Positions 9,638-18,907 of a DNA stretch of 64,000 bases are shown here, piece by piece (the first letter of the stretch is position 1; each line of letters opens with the position of its first letter). The notes beneath the pieces are model-generated. The model saw only the letters and a list, made by a program, of their open reading frames with translations, made no database searches and was not told the DNA's origin. This stretch comes from Sphingomonas hankyongi (lineage in GTDB: Bacteria > Pseudomonadota > Alphaproteobacteria > Sphingomonadales > Sphingomonadaceae): positions 558,001 through 622,000 of the forward strand of contig NZ_JAMGBE010000002.1 in NCBI RefSeq assembly GCF_023516575.1. Reading direction: 5' to 3'. The position numbers and the translations under genes were made by a program.

Positions 9638-11061
9638 GCTGCGAGTTCCTCCGCTCGCGCCCTGATGCGTTTAAGGTCGCGCACGAACAGCGCGCGCTCC
9701 TCCCGCCTCCGATCCTCCTCTGGAATCCGCAGCAGGAAGCTCGGGTGGACCGTGATCCAGCACTCGCTGCCGTCCTGCAGCTGGAGCGGGGAGCCGCGGT
9801 TCTTGCCGATCGCCATCGCCTTGCCGAAAAGGCTTTGCGCCGCCGTCGCGCCGAGCGCCACGGTGATCGGCGGCTTGATCAGCGCGCGCTCGTTTTCGAT
9901 CCACCAGCGGCAGGCCTCGATCTCTCCAGCATTGGGTTTGCTATGGATGCGCTTCTTGCCGCGCTGCACGAATTTGAAATGCTTTACGGCGTTCGTGACA
10001 TAGACGGCGGAGCGGTCGATTCCGGCCTTCTCCAGCGCGGCGTCGAAGAGCTGGCCCGCGGGCCCTACGAAGGGCCGCCCAGCAATATCTTCCTGGTCAC
10101 CCGGCTGCTCACCTACGAATGCGATCGATGCATCGAGGGGCCCTTCCCCAAACACCGTCTGGGTCGCGCATTCGTGGAGATGGCAACGCGTGCACCCGCG
10201 CGCCTCGCGGAACAGAGCTTCCCACGACGCGCGAACATTGCTGCGCGGCTGCAGCGCACGCTCGGCCTCAATCGCATCTTCGAGACCCTGCTTGGCGACT
10301 GAGCGGTCGATCATCTCCAGCTCCCGATTTCTCGCGCTCGCGATCAAGGGCTCAACGAGCGAGGTCTCCGGCATGTTGCGCCAATACTTCTTCGGCATCT
10401 CCTTCAGCATCGCGCCGACCTTCAGTCGCGCCGGATTGAAGATTGACGCGTAATAGGTGCGCCACATCTCCTCGAGCGGATCGCCCGCCGGCGCGTCAGC
10501 GCGCGTTGCGCCCGGGCCTTCAGCGAGCGTCTCGCCGTCCCAATGGATCGAAAGCTCCGGGGTCAGGATCGACCAGCGCATGTTGGTGAACCGGTTGACG
10601 AAGAAGCTCGCCGCCCTGCGAACGATGTGATGCTCAGGCTCGAAGAAGGCGACGAACCGCCCATCGAATTCGCGAAATCGGACGAAGGCGTGCATCTTGT
10701 GGATGTCGCGGCGCACCGCTTTGGCGAAATCGGCAAGGCGGCGAACCAAAGGATCGGCCTCGTCGTCGAGCGCGCGGCGGTGCGACTTCAACCGCAGCAG
10801 CATCGCGTAGAGCAAAGCGAAGCGCTCGCGGTCGGAATAACAGATCACGTTGCGCGCAAGGTTCACGAATTCGCGCGGGACCGGGAAGCTTGGCGCGGCG
10901 CGCTGCTGAACGGCGGAACCAAACAAATCTGCGTCGCCGCCCTCGACCTGCCACACCACCGCGCTTGCCGGCACGCCGGCTTCCGCAAGGTCGCGCGCCG
11001 CATCGCGCCAGCCTTCGAAATCGTCCGGCGCGGAAAGCATGACGCGATGTGCGTCGATCAT
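9634..11061 (-). CDS. udgX: UdgX-type uracil-DNA-binding protein fused to a DUF4130 domain
   Basis: A 475-residue two-domain repair protein. Residues 1-about 265 match the DUF4130 (TIGR03915) domain found beside radical-SAM repair proteins. Residues about 275-475 are a family-4-like uracil-DNA glycosylase of the UdgX type, with GEQPGDQEDIAGRPF at 317-331, a KRIH loop ending at His373 and HPS near 439. UdgX forms a covalent bond with the abasic site through that loop histidine. Cys290, Cys293, Cys384 and Cys434 probably bind a 4Fe-4S cluster. The ATG at 11061 has a GAAGG ribosome site and lies 19 bases after the radical-SAM stop. Confidence 0.9.
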   Translation of the reverse strand: MIDAHRVMLSAPDDFEGWRDAARDLAEAGVPASAVVWQVEGGDADLFGSAVQQRAAPSFPVPREFVNLARNVICYSDRERFALLYAMLLRLKSHRRALDDEADPLVRRLADFAKAVRRDIHKMHAFVRFREFDGRFVAFFEPEHHIVRRAASFFVNRFTNMRWSILTPELSIHWDGETLAEGPGATRADAPAGDPLEEMWRTYYASIFNPARLKVGAMLKEMPKKYWRNMPETSLVEPLIASARNRELEMIDRSVAKQGLEDAIEAERALQPRSNVRASWEALFREARGCTRCHLHECATQTVFGEGPLDASIAFVGEQPGDQEDIAGRPFVGPAGQLFDAALEKAGIDRSAVYVTNAVKHFKFVQRGKKRIHSKPNAGEIEACRWWIENERALIKPPITVALGATAAQSLFGKAMAIGKNRGSPLQLQDGSECWITVHPSFLLRIPEEDRRREERALFVRDLKRIRARAEELAA

Positions 11062-11080
11062 GGGACCTTCGCGCAGCACC

Positions 11081-12325
11081 TCAGGCCGTGAAGAGCTCCA
11101 GCTGCTGCTGCCTGGGTGCGACGAGCATGCGGAGGTCGGTGCGATCGGTGAGAAAAGTCGGACGCCAGTCCAGGGTAGTGATGAAGGGCCGGACTTTAGC
11201 GATCGACAATGTGAGACGCGCGACGTCATCCAGCCGGAGCTTCCGCCAACGGCGGGATGACATAATGCGGTCCACCGCCTTTGTGCCCAAACCCGGGATA
11301 CGCAGCAGCATCTCCTTGGGCGCGCGGTTCACGTCGACGGGGAAGCCGTCTCGAAATTTCAGCGCCCATGCGAGTTTCGGATCGATATCGAGCGGCAGCA
11401 TTCCTTGCGCGTCAGTCGCGCTCCGAACCTCAGCGGACGTGAAACCGTAGAAGCGCATCAACCAGTCGGACTGATAAAGCCGATGCTCACGCATCAGTGG
11501 CGGACGTTTCAGCGGGAGGACCGCGCTCGCGTCGGGGATGGGCGAGAACGCCGAATAATAAACGCGTCTCAAGCCGAAGCGGTCGTAAAGACTGCTCGAG
11601 CGCCGAACGATGTCGGCGTCGCTGGCGGCGTCGGCGCCCACGATCATCTGCGTCGATTGGCCGGCGGGGGCGAATTTGGGCGCTGACTTGAAGCGCTTCG
11701 CCGCGTCGTCGGCGTCGGCAATCGACGCCTTCATCTCCCGCATCGCGCCTTCGATTTGGCGCACGTCCTTTTCGGGCGCGAGCCGGGTAAGGCCGCTGGT
11801 GGTGGGAAGCTCAACATTGATGGACACGCGATTGGCATGAAGGCCTGCCTGCCGCACCAGCTCCGGATCGGCATCGGGGATCGTCTTCAAATGAATATAG
11901 CCACGGAAGTCGTGGTCCTCGCGAAGGCTGCGCGCGACCTCGACAATCTGCTCCATCGTATAGTTCGACGAGCGTATGATGCCGGAGGAAAGGAACAGGC
12001 CTTCGATGTAATTGCGCTTGTAGAATTCAAGCGTGAGACGGACGACCTCTTGGGCTGTGAACCGCGCGCGACGCACGTTGGAGCTCTTGCGGTTGATGCA
12101 ATAGGCGCAGTCGAAGATGCAACTGTTCGTCAGCAGGATCTTCAGGAGCGAGATGCAGCGGCCGTCAGGCGCGTAAGCATGGCAAATGCCCATGCCCTCG
12201 CTGGAGCCGACGCCCTTGCCCCCGCGGCTGTTGCGTTTGGCCGTTCCGGAAGACGCACAGGACGCATCATATTTGGCGGCGTCGGCAAGGATCGCGAGCT
12301 TCGCCTGAACATCGAGCTGGGCCAT
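11081..12325 (-). CDS. Putative DNA modification/repair radical SAM protein (TIGR03916)
   Basis: A 414-residue radical SAM enzyme. The cluster motif CxxxCxYC occupies Cys69, Cys73 and Cys76 within NSCIFDCAYCINRK. The C-terminal part carries a helix-hairpin-helix RIPGLGTKAVDRI near residues 345-357, suggesting DNA contact. This family is repeatedly found immediately upstream of a DUF4130/UDG protein, exactly as here, and is annotated as a putative DNA modification or repair protein; the reaction is not established. The pair is likely one transcript read toward lower coordinates. Confidence 0.9.
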   Translation of the reverse strand: MAQLDVQAKLAILADAAKYDASCASSGTAKRNSRGGKGVGSSEGMGICHAYAPDGRCISLLKILLTNSCIFDCAYCINRKSSNVRRARFTAQEVVRLTLEFYKRNYIEGLFLSSGIIRSSNYTMEQIVEVARSLREDHDFRGYIHLKTIPDADPELVRQAGLHANRVSINVELPTTSGLTRLAPEKDVRQIEGAMREMKASIADADDAAKRFKSAPKFAPAGQSTQMIVGADAASDADIVRRSSSLYDRFGLRRVYYSAFSPIPDASAVLPLKRPPLMREHRLYQSDWLMRFYGFTSAEVRSATDAQGMLPLDIDPKLAWALKFRDGFPVDVNRAPKEMLLRIPGLGTKAVDRIMSSRRWRKLRLDDVARLTLSIAKVRPFITTLDWRPTFLTDRTDLRMLVAPRQQQLELFTA

Positions 12326-12357
12326 GTGTTCCTATTATGTTCCGGATATTCCGGAGT

Positions 12358-12373
12358 CCAGCCAAATGGCTGG
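12358..12373. repeat. Perfect inverted repeat between radical-SAM gene and DUF1206 gene
   Basis: CCAGCCA and TGGCTGG form seven-base arms around AA. The site sits 33 bases before the radical-SAM start and 14 bases after the DUF1206 stop. There is no T-run on the minus strand, so an operator is as plausible as a terminator. Two TCCGGA hexamers lie beside it. Confidence 0.45.
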
Positions 12374-12386
12374 AATACGGTACAAA

Positions 12387-13214
12387 TCAGGTAAGCTTAC
12401 GCTCGACCTTCTGCTTGATCTCCTCCGGCGGCGGAGGCTCGTGAATTCGGCGGAACAGCGCCTCGATGATGCTGAACGCGCCGAACAATGCGAGGCCTAG
12501 CGCGACTGCCCACAGCACGGGTCCCGAGAAGAAATCGAGGGCCTGCTCCATCCCGCCGGCTTCGTTCGATGTTCCATCGAGAGCCGCCTTGCCGATCAGG
12601 TAAGCGATCGTAAGGAAGATCACTCCGCGCGCGGCATATCCGATACGCCCCAGCCATTTGGCGAGCGGAGCCTGAGCGCGGTAATCCAGATTGTAGAGGA
12701 AGGTGCACTTGCCGGCCTTCCTGAACTGATTGAGGCCCGCGACCGCCAGCACCGCCGCGGCGATCCCGAGCACGACGGCGCCGCCGGGAAGATCGAGAAC
12801 CGTGTCCGCCTGCTCCTGCGCGTTCATCGTCCCGGCATGACCGGCGAGGATGATCCGTACGGCCTTGTAGGAAAGGTAGAGGTAGATGAGGCCGATAAAC
12901 CCCGCCGCCGAGCGCTTGCGAAGCGCCTTGCCGTCGGGACCCGGATTTTCGATGCCGAACGCGGCATCGGCGAGTCTCCAGAGCCCGTAGGCCGCGAGGC
13001 CTGCCGCGATGACGATCAGCAGGATGCGTCCCGAGCCGTGGCCGAGATATTCGAGGGCGCCGGTCAGGTCCTCGGTCCGCCCGGTCTGGAGCGCCAGCCA
13101 GGCGATCAGGATGTATAATATGCCTCGGCCAAGGAAGCCGACGCGGCACAGCGTGAGGAAGCGGCTCTCGCGCGCGAGCTCGGCGGCGCGATCCAGCGGT
13201 GCGCTCGGGTTCAC
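12387..13214 (-). CDS. DUF1206 membrane protein
   Basis: A 275-residue integral membrane protein made of three similar two-helix units, each beginning with a Gly/Arg-rich segment such as RVGFLGRGILYILIAW, LYLSYKAVRIILAG and RIGYAARGVIFLTIAYL. This is the DUF1206 arrangement; its function is unknown. Translation starts at GTG 13214, which overlaps the stop codon of the upstream POT transporter (GTGA), so the two are translationally coupled. The C-terminus is a charged cytoplasmic tail rich in Pro, Glu and Lys. Confidence 0.85.
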   Translation of the reverse strand: MNPSAPLDRAAELARESRFLTLCRVGFLGRGILYILIAWLALQTGRTEDLTGALEYLGHGSGRILLIVIAAGLAAYGLWRLADAAFGIENPGPDGKALRKRSAAGFIGLIYLYLSYKAVRIILAGHAGTMNAQEQADTVLDLPGGAVVLGIAAAVLAVAGLNQFRKAGKCTFLYNLDYRAQAPLAKWLGRIGYAARGVIFLTIAYLIGKAALDGTSNEAGGMEQALDFFSGPVLWAVALGLALFGAFSIIEALFRRIHEPPPPEEIKQKVERKLT

Positions 13215-14611
13215 GACAATGCGGCGGCCTGCTCGCGTGGTCCGGTCGTCATGCGCTTGCCGAGCACCATCTTGAAGATCACGAACGCGACGAGGCCGAA
13301 GGAGGCGCTTGCGATGTGGATCAGCCAGAAGGTGGTCGTAGGCAGGCTGGAATAGAGGCCGCCAATGTAGCCGACCACGGCGTTCGCCGCGAAGAAGGCG
13401 AGATAATAAAGGCCGATGACGGTTGCGGTGATCTGCTTCGGTGCGATCTTCGAGAAGAGCGCGAGGCTGATCGGCAGGATATGCGCGAACCCGATGCTGT
13501 TCAGCAGGTGGAACATGATCGGCCAGAACAGGCTGATCTTGCCGCCCGCCGGCTGCGTTAGCGCGGCCATGAACAGGCAGACGCCACCCGCGATGGTGAA
13601 CACGCTGCCGATGATCATCTTGCTGATCTCGTCAGGCTCGCGCCGCGTCTTGCCCCACCATTTCCAGAAGGCCGCGACAGCGACGAGCATCGAGAAGCTC
13701 AGCGTCGCGTCGACGGTGATCAGCCAGCTGCTCGTGTTGTTGAGCAGCGTCAGGTCGAATTGCTGGTCGCCCCAAACGAGATAGGCGTTGAAGATCTCCT
13801 GGTTGGTGAGGAGCGCGATCGCCAAAACCGGGATCAGCAGCAAAAGCGAGACGAGGCAGACCCAGTCGTCCTTCGTAAGCTTTTCGCGCACGGCGGACTC
13901 GTTCGAGGCTCGCTCCCTGCGCTCCTCGGCCGGCAGGTAGCGCTGGCCCGAAAGATAGATGACCAGGCCGAGCACCATGACGACACCCGCGCAGCCGAAC
14001 CCATAATGCCAGCCGACCTTCTGGCCGAGCGTGCCGGAGATCAACGGCGCGATGATCACGCTGGCGTTGATGAAGATGTAGAAGATCTGGAACGCCATCG
14101 CGCGGCGGAGGTCGTTCGGCCCGTAAAGCCCGCCGACTTGCGTCGCGATATTGCCCTTGAAAGCGCCGACGCCCAGCAGAAGGGCGAGCAGCGCGAACAG
14201 GAATGCCGGTTCGATCGCCATCAGGAAGTGGCCGATCGCCATCAGCACACCGCCAACGATCAGGGTGACGTTCCGGCCCAGCCATTTGTCGGCGATGATC
14301 CCGCCAAGGATCGGCGTCGCGTAAACCAGCGCCGTGTAGGTGCCGAAAATCGCGGAAGCCAAAGGCTGCCCGGACAGGCCCGGGTAGACATGCGCGTTGA
14401 GCCAGTCGAGGCCGACGACCTTCTCCATGCGCCCGGGCACGAGAAGGTAATTGACCATGTAGAGCACCAGAAGTGTCTGCATGGAATAATAAGAGAAGCG
14501 CTCGCAGGCCTCAGTGAAACCGAGAAACCCGAGGCCTTTCGGGTGGCCCAGGAATGCGCGGTCGTCATCCCTTCCCTGTTCGAAATCAGGCGTGGCTTCG
14601 GCAACTGTCAT
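13211..14611 (-). CDS. POT/PTR2 family proton-coupled peptide transporter
   Basis: A 466-residue major-facilitator carrier with about 12-14 membrane helices. The N-terminus shows the POT signature HPKGLGFLGFTEACERFSYY, including an E-x-F-S-Y-Y motif in place of the usual ExxERFxYY context, and ALVYATPILGGIIADKWLG follows in helix 2/3. It should import di- or tripeptides with protons. It starts with ATG overlapping the stop of a second POT gene by four bases (ATGA) and overlaps the DUF1206 gene in the same way, forming a three-gene operon. Confidence 0.92.
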   Translation of the reverse strand: MTVAEATPDFEQGRDDDRAFLGHPKGLGFLGFTEACERFSYYSMQTLLVLYMVNYLLVPGRMEKVVGLDWLNAHVYPGLSGQPLASAIFGTYTALVYATPILGGIIADKWLGRNVTLIVGGVLMAIGHFLMAIEPAFLFALLALLLGVGAFKGNIATQVGGLYGPNDLRRAMAFQIFYIFINASVIIAPLISGTLGQKVGWHYGFGCAGVVMVLGLVIYLSGQRYLPAEERRERASNESAVREKLTKDDWVCLVSLLLLIPVLAIALLTNQEIFNAYLVWGDQQFDLTLLNNTSSWLITVDATLSFSMLVAVAAFWKWWGKTRREPDEISKMIIGSVFTIAGGVCLFMAALTQPAGGKISLFWPIMFHLLNSIGFAHILPISLALFSKIAPKQITATVIGLYYLAFFAANAVVGYIGGLYSSLPTTTFWLIHIASASFGLVAFVIFKMVLGKRMTTGPREQAAALS

Positions 14612-16143
14612 GACTTGCTCCTAACGCTCGAGCCCGCACCTGGCTGCGGTTCCAAAATACGGCCCATCGTGCGGCCGAACAGCAATGCAAGCACACCGCC
14701 GGCCGCGCCGATCCCCGCATGCATGCCCCAGAATTCGGCCGGTGACATCCGTTCGTAGAAGGTGCCGATCGAGCCGATCAGATTGTTGGCGACGAACAGG
14801 ACCAGGAAGGATGAACCCATCATCGTCGCGTTGATCCTTGCCGGAGCGACGCGCGATACGAGGGACAGCAAGGGCGGCCAGAAATACATGAAGCCGATGC
14901 CCTGCACCGCGCAGTAGAGGAATGGCCATATCCACAGCACTTGTCCCGTAGAAAGCAGGATCGCGGCAACCAGAATCAGGTTGGCTCCGCCGCAGATGAA
15001 CGACCCAATTGCGATCTTGCGCATTTCGGAAGGCTCGCCGGCACCTTGGCCCTGCCAGCTCCACAGCGCGAACAGCAAAGGCAGGCCGATGATGCTGAAC
15101 AACGGGTCGATAGATTGGTACCAGGGGATCGGAATCTCGAACTTGCCGGCGCTCATGTTCGCATGCCCCTGCAGCCAGACCGGAAGCACGTTGGCCAGCT
15201 GGTAATAAGCGATCTGAGGCAGGACGGTGATCGCCATGGCGACCAGGAGCGCCAGCACGACCTTGCGGTCCTTCCCGGTCAGCGGAGGAGCAGTGCCACG
15301 CGACTTTCGCTCGACGCGTGCCGGCAGGTAACGATAGCCGCTGAGATAGGTCGCGAGCGCGCCAAGCATGAACAGAGCGGCGGCGCCGAAGCCAACGTGC
15401 CAGCCGAATCGCTCACCCAGGTATCCGCACAGCAAAGGGCCTGCGACGGCACCGAAATTGATTCCGGTGCTGAAGATCGCAAAGCCCCGAGACCGCCGCT
15501 CCTCGTCATCGGGCGGGTAGACGCTGCCGACTTGGGCGGAGATGTTGCCCTTGAGCAGGCCGGACCCGATGATGAGCAGCAGGAGTGCGAGCAGGAAGCT
15601 CCGATCGAACGCCATTGCAAGGTGCCCGCCGCTCATCGACAGCGCCCCGAGCACGACGGCATTTCGCTGGCCGATGCGGTCACCGAGCCAGCCGCCAAGC
15701 ACCGGAGTGAAATAGACGAATCCCGAATAAAGCCCGAAGATCTGCGACGCGAGCGCCTGGGTCGACATCAGGCCGAACGTGCCTTCGATCATGCCGCGGA
15801 AAGTCGCGAAGCCCGCCACATTCTCGACATGGCCGGGAAGCAGCAGCTGGTTCACCATGTAGAGGACGAGCAGGGCGCTCATGCCGTAATAGGAGAAACG
15901 CTCCCAGGCTTCGGTGAACGCCAGGAAAGCGAGGCCTTTGGGGTGCCCGAACAGTTCGCGTCTTTCGAGTCCCGGTGCGTCGACCGGGCTGGCGGGAACT
16001 GTCGACAGCGGCTGATCTCCCTCAGTCGCCTTGGCTAACAGAGCTTGGCGCGGGGCAACACCGATTTGTTGCGCTTGCGCAACCCCCGGCAGAACGCAAC
16101 ACTGCGCCGGTCGATTTTCCGCCTGAGCCTTGGCGGGTGACAT
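14608..16143 (-). CDS. POT/PTR2 family proton-coupled peptide transporter, first gene of operon
   Basis: A second POT carrier, clearly paralogous to its neighbour: HPKGLAFLAFTEAWERFSYYG contains the canonical ExxERFSYYG motif, and FVYFTPVLGGWLGDRIG is the next conserved block. The only canonical start codon in the frame is ATG 16143, which adds about 63 residues before the conserved region, lacks a ribosome site and lies against the divergent DUF885 gene. The true start may be an internal non-standard codon; treat the N-terminal extension with caution. Two tandem peptide importers next to a secreted DUF885 peptidase suggest a peptide-feeding locus. Confidence 0.88.
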   Translation of the reverse strand: MSPAKAQAENRPAQCCVLPGVAQAQQIGVAPRQALLAKATEGDQPLSTVPASPVDAPGLERRELFGHPKGLAFLAFTEAWERFSYYGMSALLVLYMVNQLLLPGHVENVAGFATFRGMIEGTFGLMSTQALASQIFGLYSGFVYFTPVLGGWLGDRIGQRNAVVLGALSMSGGHLAMAFDRSFLLALLLLIIGSGLLKGNISAQVGSVYPPDDEERRSRGFAIFSTGINFGAVAGPLLCGYLGERFGWHVGFGAAALFMLGALATYLSGYRYLPARVERKSRGTAPPLTGKDRKVVLALLVAMAITVLPQIAYYQLANVLPVWLQGHANMSAGKFEIPIPWYQSIDPLFSIIGLPLLFALWSWQGQGAGEPSEMRKIAIGSFICGGANLILVAAILLSTGQVLWIWPFLYCAVQGIGFMYFWPPLLSLVSRVAPARINATMMGSSFLVLFVANNLIGSIGTFYERMSPAEFWGMHAGIGAAGGVLALLFGRTMGRILEPQPGAGSSVRSKS

Positions 16144-16154
16144 GGGGGATGATC

Positions 16155-17915
16155 ATGCGCCGACTGACCTTCGCGTTTTGCACAGCAGCATCGCTTGCCG
16201 TTTCCACGCCGGTCCTCGCGGGGCCGGTCGAGGACTTCCACAAGCTGATGGACGATTATTGGGCGACCCAGCTCAAGGAATCGCCGTTGCTCGCAAGCAG
16301 GGCGGGCGTGCACGATTATGACGCGCAGCTGGACGAGGTCGGCGTTGCCGCGCTCGACCGTCAGGCTCGAGAGGCCGCCGATTTCCTCAAACGGCTGAAC
16401 GCCATTCCGGCGGCCGCCCTGACGCCCGCAGACCAAACCAACGACGCGATCCTGCGCCGCAGCCTCGAAAGTGCGGTCGAGGCCAACCGTTTCGGCCAGC
16501 GCATGATCTTCTATTCGTCGAACGGCAGCCTGCATAATTATCTGGTCGACGCGGTAACCTCGGTATCCCTGCGCACGCGCTCCGATTACGAGAACTATCT
16601 CACCCGTCTTTCCCTCGTGAAATCGCGCCTCGACGCCTATGGCGCCATGAGCGCTGAAGCGGCGCGCAAAGGCTATGCGCAGCCTTGCGTAACAGTGACT
16701 TCGCTCCCGCAGTCGATCAGCGGCGTCGTTGCCGCCGATCCTGCCAAGTCGCGCTTTTACGAGCCATTTGCGGCGGCTCGTCCGGCCGCCATCGAGGCCG
16801 GGGACTGGGCCGCAATGCAGGCGCGCGCTCGCGACGTGATCGCGACGCAGATCAACCCCGCCTACACCAACTTGGGAACGGCGTTCGGCCGCGACATTTT
16901 GCCGCGATGCCTGAAGGACATCAGCGTTTCGGGGATGCCTCAGGGCAAGGAATATTACGCCTATCTCGTCCGGAACTACACGACCACCGACCTCACGCCG
17001 GACCAGATTCACGACCTCGGCCTCAAGGAGGTCGCCCGCATCCGCGCGGAAATGGACGACGTCGCTCACAAGGCGGGATTCGCCACCCGGGAGGCGATGA
17101 TCGCCGACATGCGAACCAACCCCAAATATTTCGCGAAGACGCCTGAAGAGCTGCTCGCGGCCACCGCGCTGATGGCCAAGACCATCGACGGGAAAATGCC
17201 GGGCCTGTTCGGCAAGCTTCCGCGCCTGCCGTACGGGATCAAGCCAATCCCGGCTGAAACGGCGGAAGGGAATACGACGGCTTATTATCAGGACGGCAGC
17301 CCGGACGCGGGCCGCGCGGGAACCTACTTCGTGAACACAACGCACCTCGACCAGCGCCCATTGTGGGAGCTCCCGCCGCTTACGGTGCACGAGGCCGTCC
17401 CGGGTCACCACAACCAGATTTCGCTGCAGCAGGAGCTCGATCTCCCGGAATGGCGCAAATACGGGACCTTCTTCACCGCGTTCGTCGAGGGTTGGGGCCT
17501 CTATTCGGAGCGGCTCGGGATCGAGATGGGTATCTACGACACCCCGCAGAAGAACATGGGCCGGATCGGTTACGAGATGTGGCGCGCGGCCCGGCTCGTC
17601 GTCGACACCGGAATGCATTCAAAGGGCTGGAGCAAGGAGCGCGCAGTTGCCTTCATGAAGGACAATACGACGCTGACTGACGCGAATATCGATGCCGAGG
17701 TCAACCGCTACATCTCCACGCCGGGACAGGCGCTCGCTTACAAATTAGGCGAACTGAAAATCCGTGAGCTCAGGACACGCGCGGAGCAGGAGCTGGGACC
17801 GAAGTTCGACCTTCGGCGCTTCCATGACGCGGTGCTTGGACAGGGTGCGGTTCCGCTGGACACGCTGGAAGCGCAGATCAACGCATGGATCGTCAGCGAG
17901 AAGGCGCGAAACTAA
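16155..17915 (+). CDS. DUF885 family secreted peptidase-like protein
   Basis: A 586-residue secreted protein with a Sec signal peptide ending near ALAG (residues 1-23). DUF885 proteins are predicted zinc peptidases; the signature HEAVPGHH (in TVHEAVPGHHNQ) supplies the HExxxxxH-like metal ligands, and the downstream FVEGWGLYSERLG adds the conserved Glu. I place the start at ATG 16155, six bases after GGGGG; ATG 16149 is an alternative. It diverges from the two POT peptide transporters, which fits a role in making importable peptides. Substrate unproven. Confidence 0.87.
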   Translation: MRRLTFAFCTAASLAVSTPVLAGPVEDFHKLMDDYWATQLKESPLLASRAGVHDYDAQLDEVGVAALDRQAREAADFLKRLNAIPAAALTPADQTNDAILRRSLESAVEANRFGQRMIFYSSNGSLHNYLVDAVTSVSLRTRSDYENYLTRLSLVKSRLDAYGAMSAEAARKGYAQPCVTVTSLPQSISGVVAADPAKSRFYEPFAAARPAAIEAGDWAAMQARARDVIATQINPAYTNLGTAFGRDILPRCLKDISVSGMPQGKEYYAYLVRNYTTTDLTPDQIHDLGLKEVARIRAEMDDVAHKAGFATREAMIADMRTNPKYFAKTPEELLAATALMAKTIDGKMPGLFGKLPRLPYGIKPIPAETAEGNTTAYYQDGSPDAGRAGTYFVNTTHLDQRPLWELPPLTVHEAVPGHHNQISLQQELDLPEWRKYGTFFTAFVEGWGLYSERLGIEMGIYDTPQKNMGRIGYEMWRAARLVVDTGMHSKGWSKERAVAFMKDNTTLTDANIDAEVNRYISTPGQALAYKLGELKIRELRTRAEQELGPKFDLRRFHDAVLGQGAVPLDTLEAQINAWIVSEKARN

Positions 17916-17918
17916 GAC

Positions 17919-18323
17919 CTATTGTTCCGGAGCGGTGGTCGCCTGCTGCTCCTGTTTGCGGGTCTGCTTGTTCTGCTCGATTTCCTGCACCAGGCAGCCG
18001 CTGGTCCCGCCGGGGCCGACTGCAGTGCAGCTACCAATGCCGGTATTGCCCAAGGTAGCGGCCGTACGCGCCTTGTTCGTCCAGGATTGCTTCTCCTGGA
18101 ACGTCGCTCCCGGCCGATATTGCTCGGGCAGGCGATACCGCATCGCTTCCGGGAGCCGGCGGCAGATGACGACCGTATCGTCGGTCGCGCGGGGGCACGG
18201 GTCGGTGCCATAGACCACGATTTCGCCCACGGTCTGGGTTTGCGCCGTCGCTGGCGCCGGCAGCGCGGCGATGCCCGCGACTGCGGTTGCAGCGGCACTC
18301 AGCATCATGGTCAGCTTGCTCAT
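17919..18323 (-). CDS. Secreted conserved hypothetical protein
   Basis: A 134-residue protein with a clear signal peptide ending at ATAQTQ near residue 28. The mature part begins VGEIVVYGTDPCPR and contains four cysteines that could pair in the periplasm, followed by a Gln/Glu/Lys-rich tail. AAAGGAAG precedes ATG 18323, which fixes the start; the longer open frame upstream is a shadow of coq7. It is convergent with the DUF885 gene, three bases apart. No function recognised. Confidence 0.72.
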   Translation of the reverse strand: MSKLTMMLSAAATAVAGIAALPAPATAQTQTVGEIVVYGTDPCPRATDDTVVICRRLPEAMRYRLPEQYRPGATFQEKQSWTNKARTAATLGNTGIGSCTAVGPGGTSGCLVQEIEQNKQTRKQEQQATTAPEQ

Positions 18324-18370
18324 CGTCTTCCTTTCGACGGTTAAGCGGGCAAGCCCGCCGACCGGTTCCC

Positions 18371-18907
18371 TCAGATTCGCTTCGACAATTCTATCGCTAC
18401 CCTGCATCCAGCACGGATCGCCGCGGTCAATACAGGATAACCCACGGCGTTGGTTGCGCCAGCCTCGCGCGCGGTCTCGCGATGCTCCAGTTCGTCCTCG
18501 CGAAAGGCCTCGATATCTGCGGAAAGCTCGGGATCGTCCTCGCCGAGCTGCTCCAATTGCTGCGAATAATGACGGTCGATTTCGGTCTCGACGGCGTCCG
18601 TGCAGGCGAGCGCCGCTTCTTCCGACATTAACGCAGAAACTGCGCCAAGAGCGAAGCCCGCGACATTCCAGATCGGCTGCAGCGCCGTCGGACGTACCCG
18701 TCGGCCGCCCATCAACGTGTTGAAACGGTCGAGGTGCTGCTGCTCCTGCGCGGCCATGCGCGCGATCAGCTTGGCTTCTGGACAATTACGCCGGAGCACC
18801 GCCAATTGGCCCGCGTAGATCCGTGTCGCGCCATATTCGCCCGCCTGGTTAACCCGTAGCATCGATGCACGGTCGGGCCGTCTGTCGCCGGGCCTCCAGC
18901 TCGTCAT
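18371..18907 (-). CDS. coq7: Demethoxyubiquinone hydroxylase Coq7
   Basis: A 178-residue di-iron monooxygenase that hydroxylates demethoxyubiquinone, the penultimate step of ubiquinone synthesis. The ferritin-like ligands are visible: E in NQAGEYGA, E/H in AQEQQHLDRF, E in SEEAALACTDAVETEI and the closing EDELEHRETA. This is the short alphaproteobacterial form. The ATG overlaps the dsbB stop by four bases, so it is coupled to dsbB and lies at the end of the nadD-to-coq7 chain. Confidence 0.94.
   Translation of the reverse strand: MTSWRPGDRRPDRASMLRVNQAGEYGATRIYAGQLAVLRRNCPEAKLIARMAAQEQQHLDRFNTLMGGRRVRPTALQPIWNVAGFALGAVSALMSEEAALACTDAVETEIDRHYSQQLEQLGEDDPELSADIEAFREDELEHRETAREAGATNAVGYPVLTAAIRAGCRVAIELSKRI

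Noticed and set aside
12336-12355. GTTCCGGATATTCC considered as a LexA box for the repair pair
   Set aside because: The second half is not GTTC at the required seven-base spacing, so it does not fit the alphaproteobacterial consensus.
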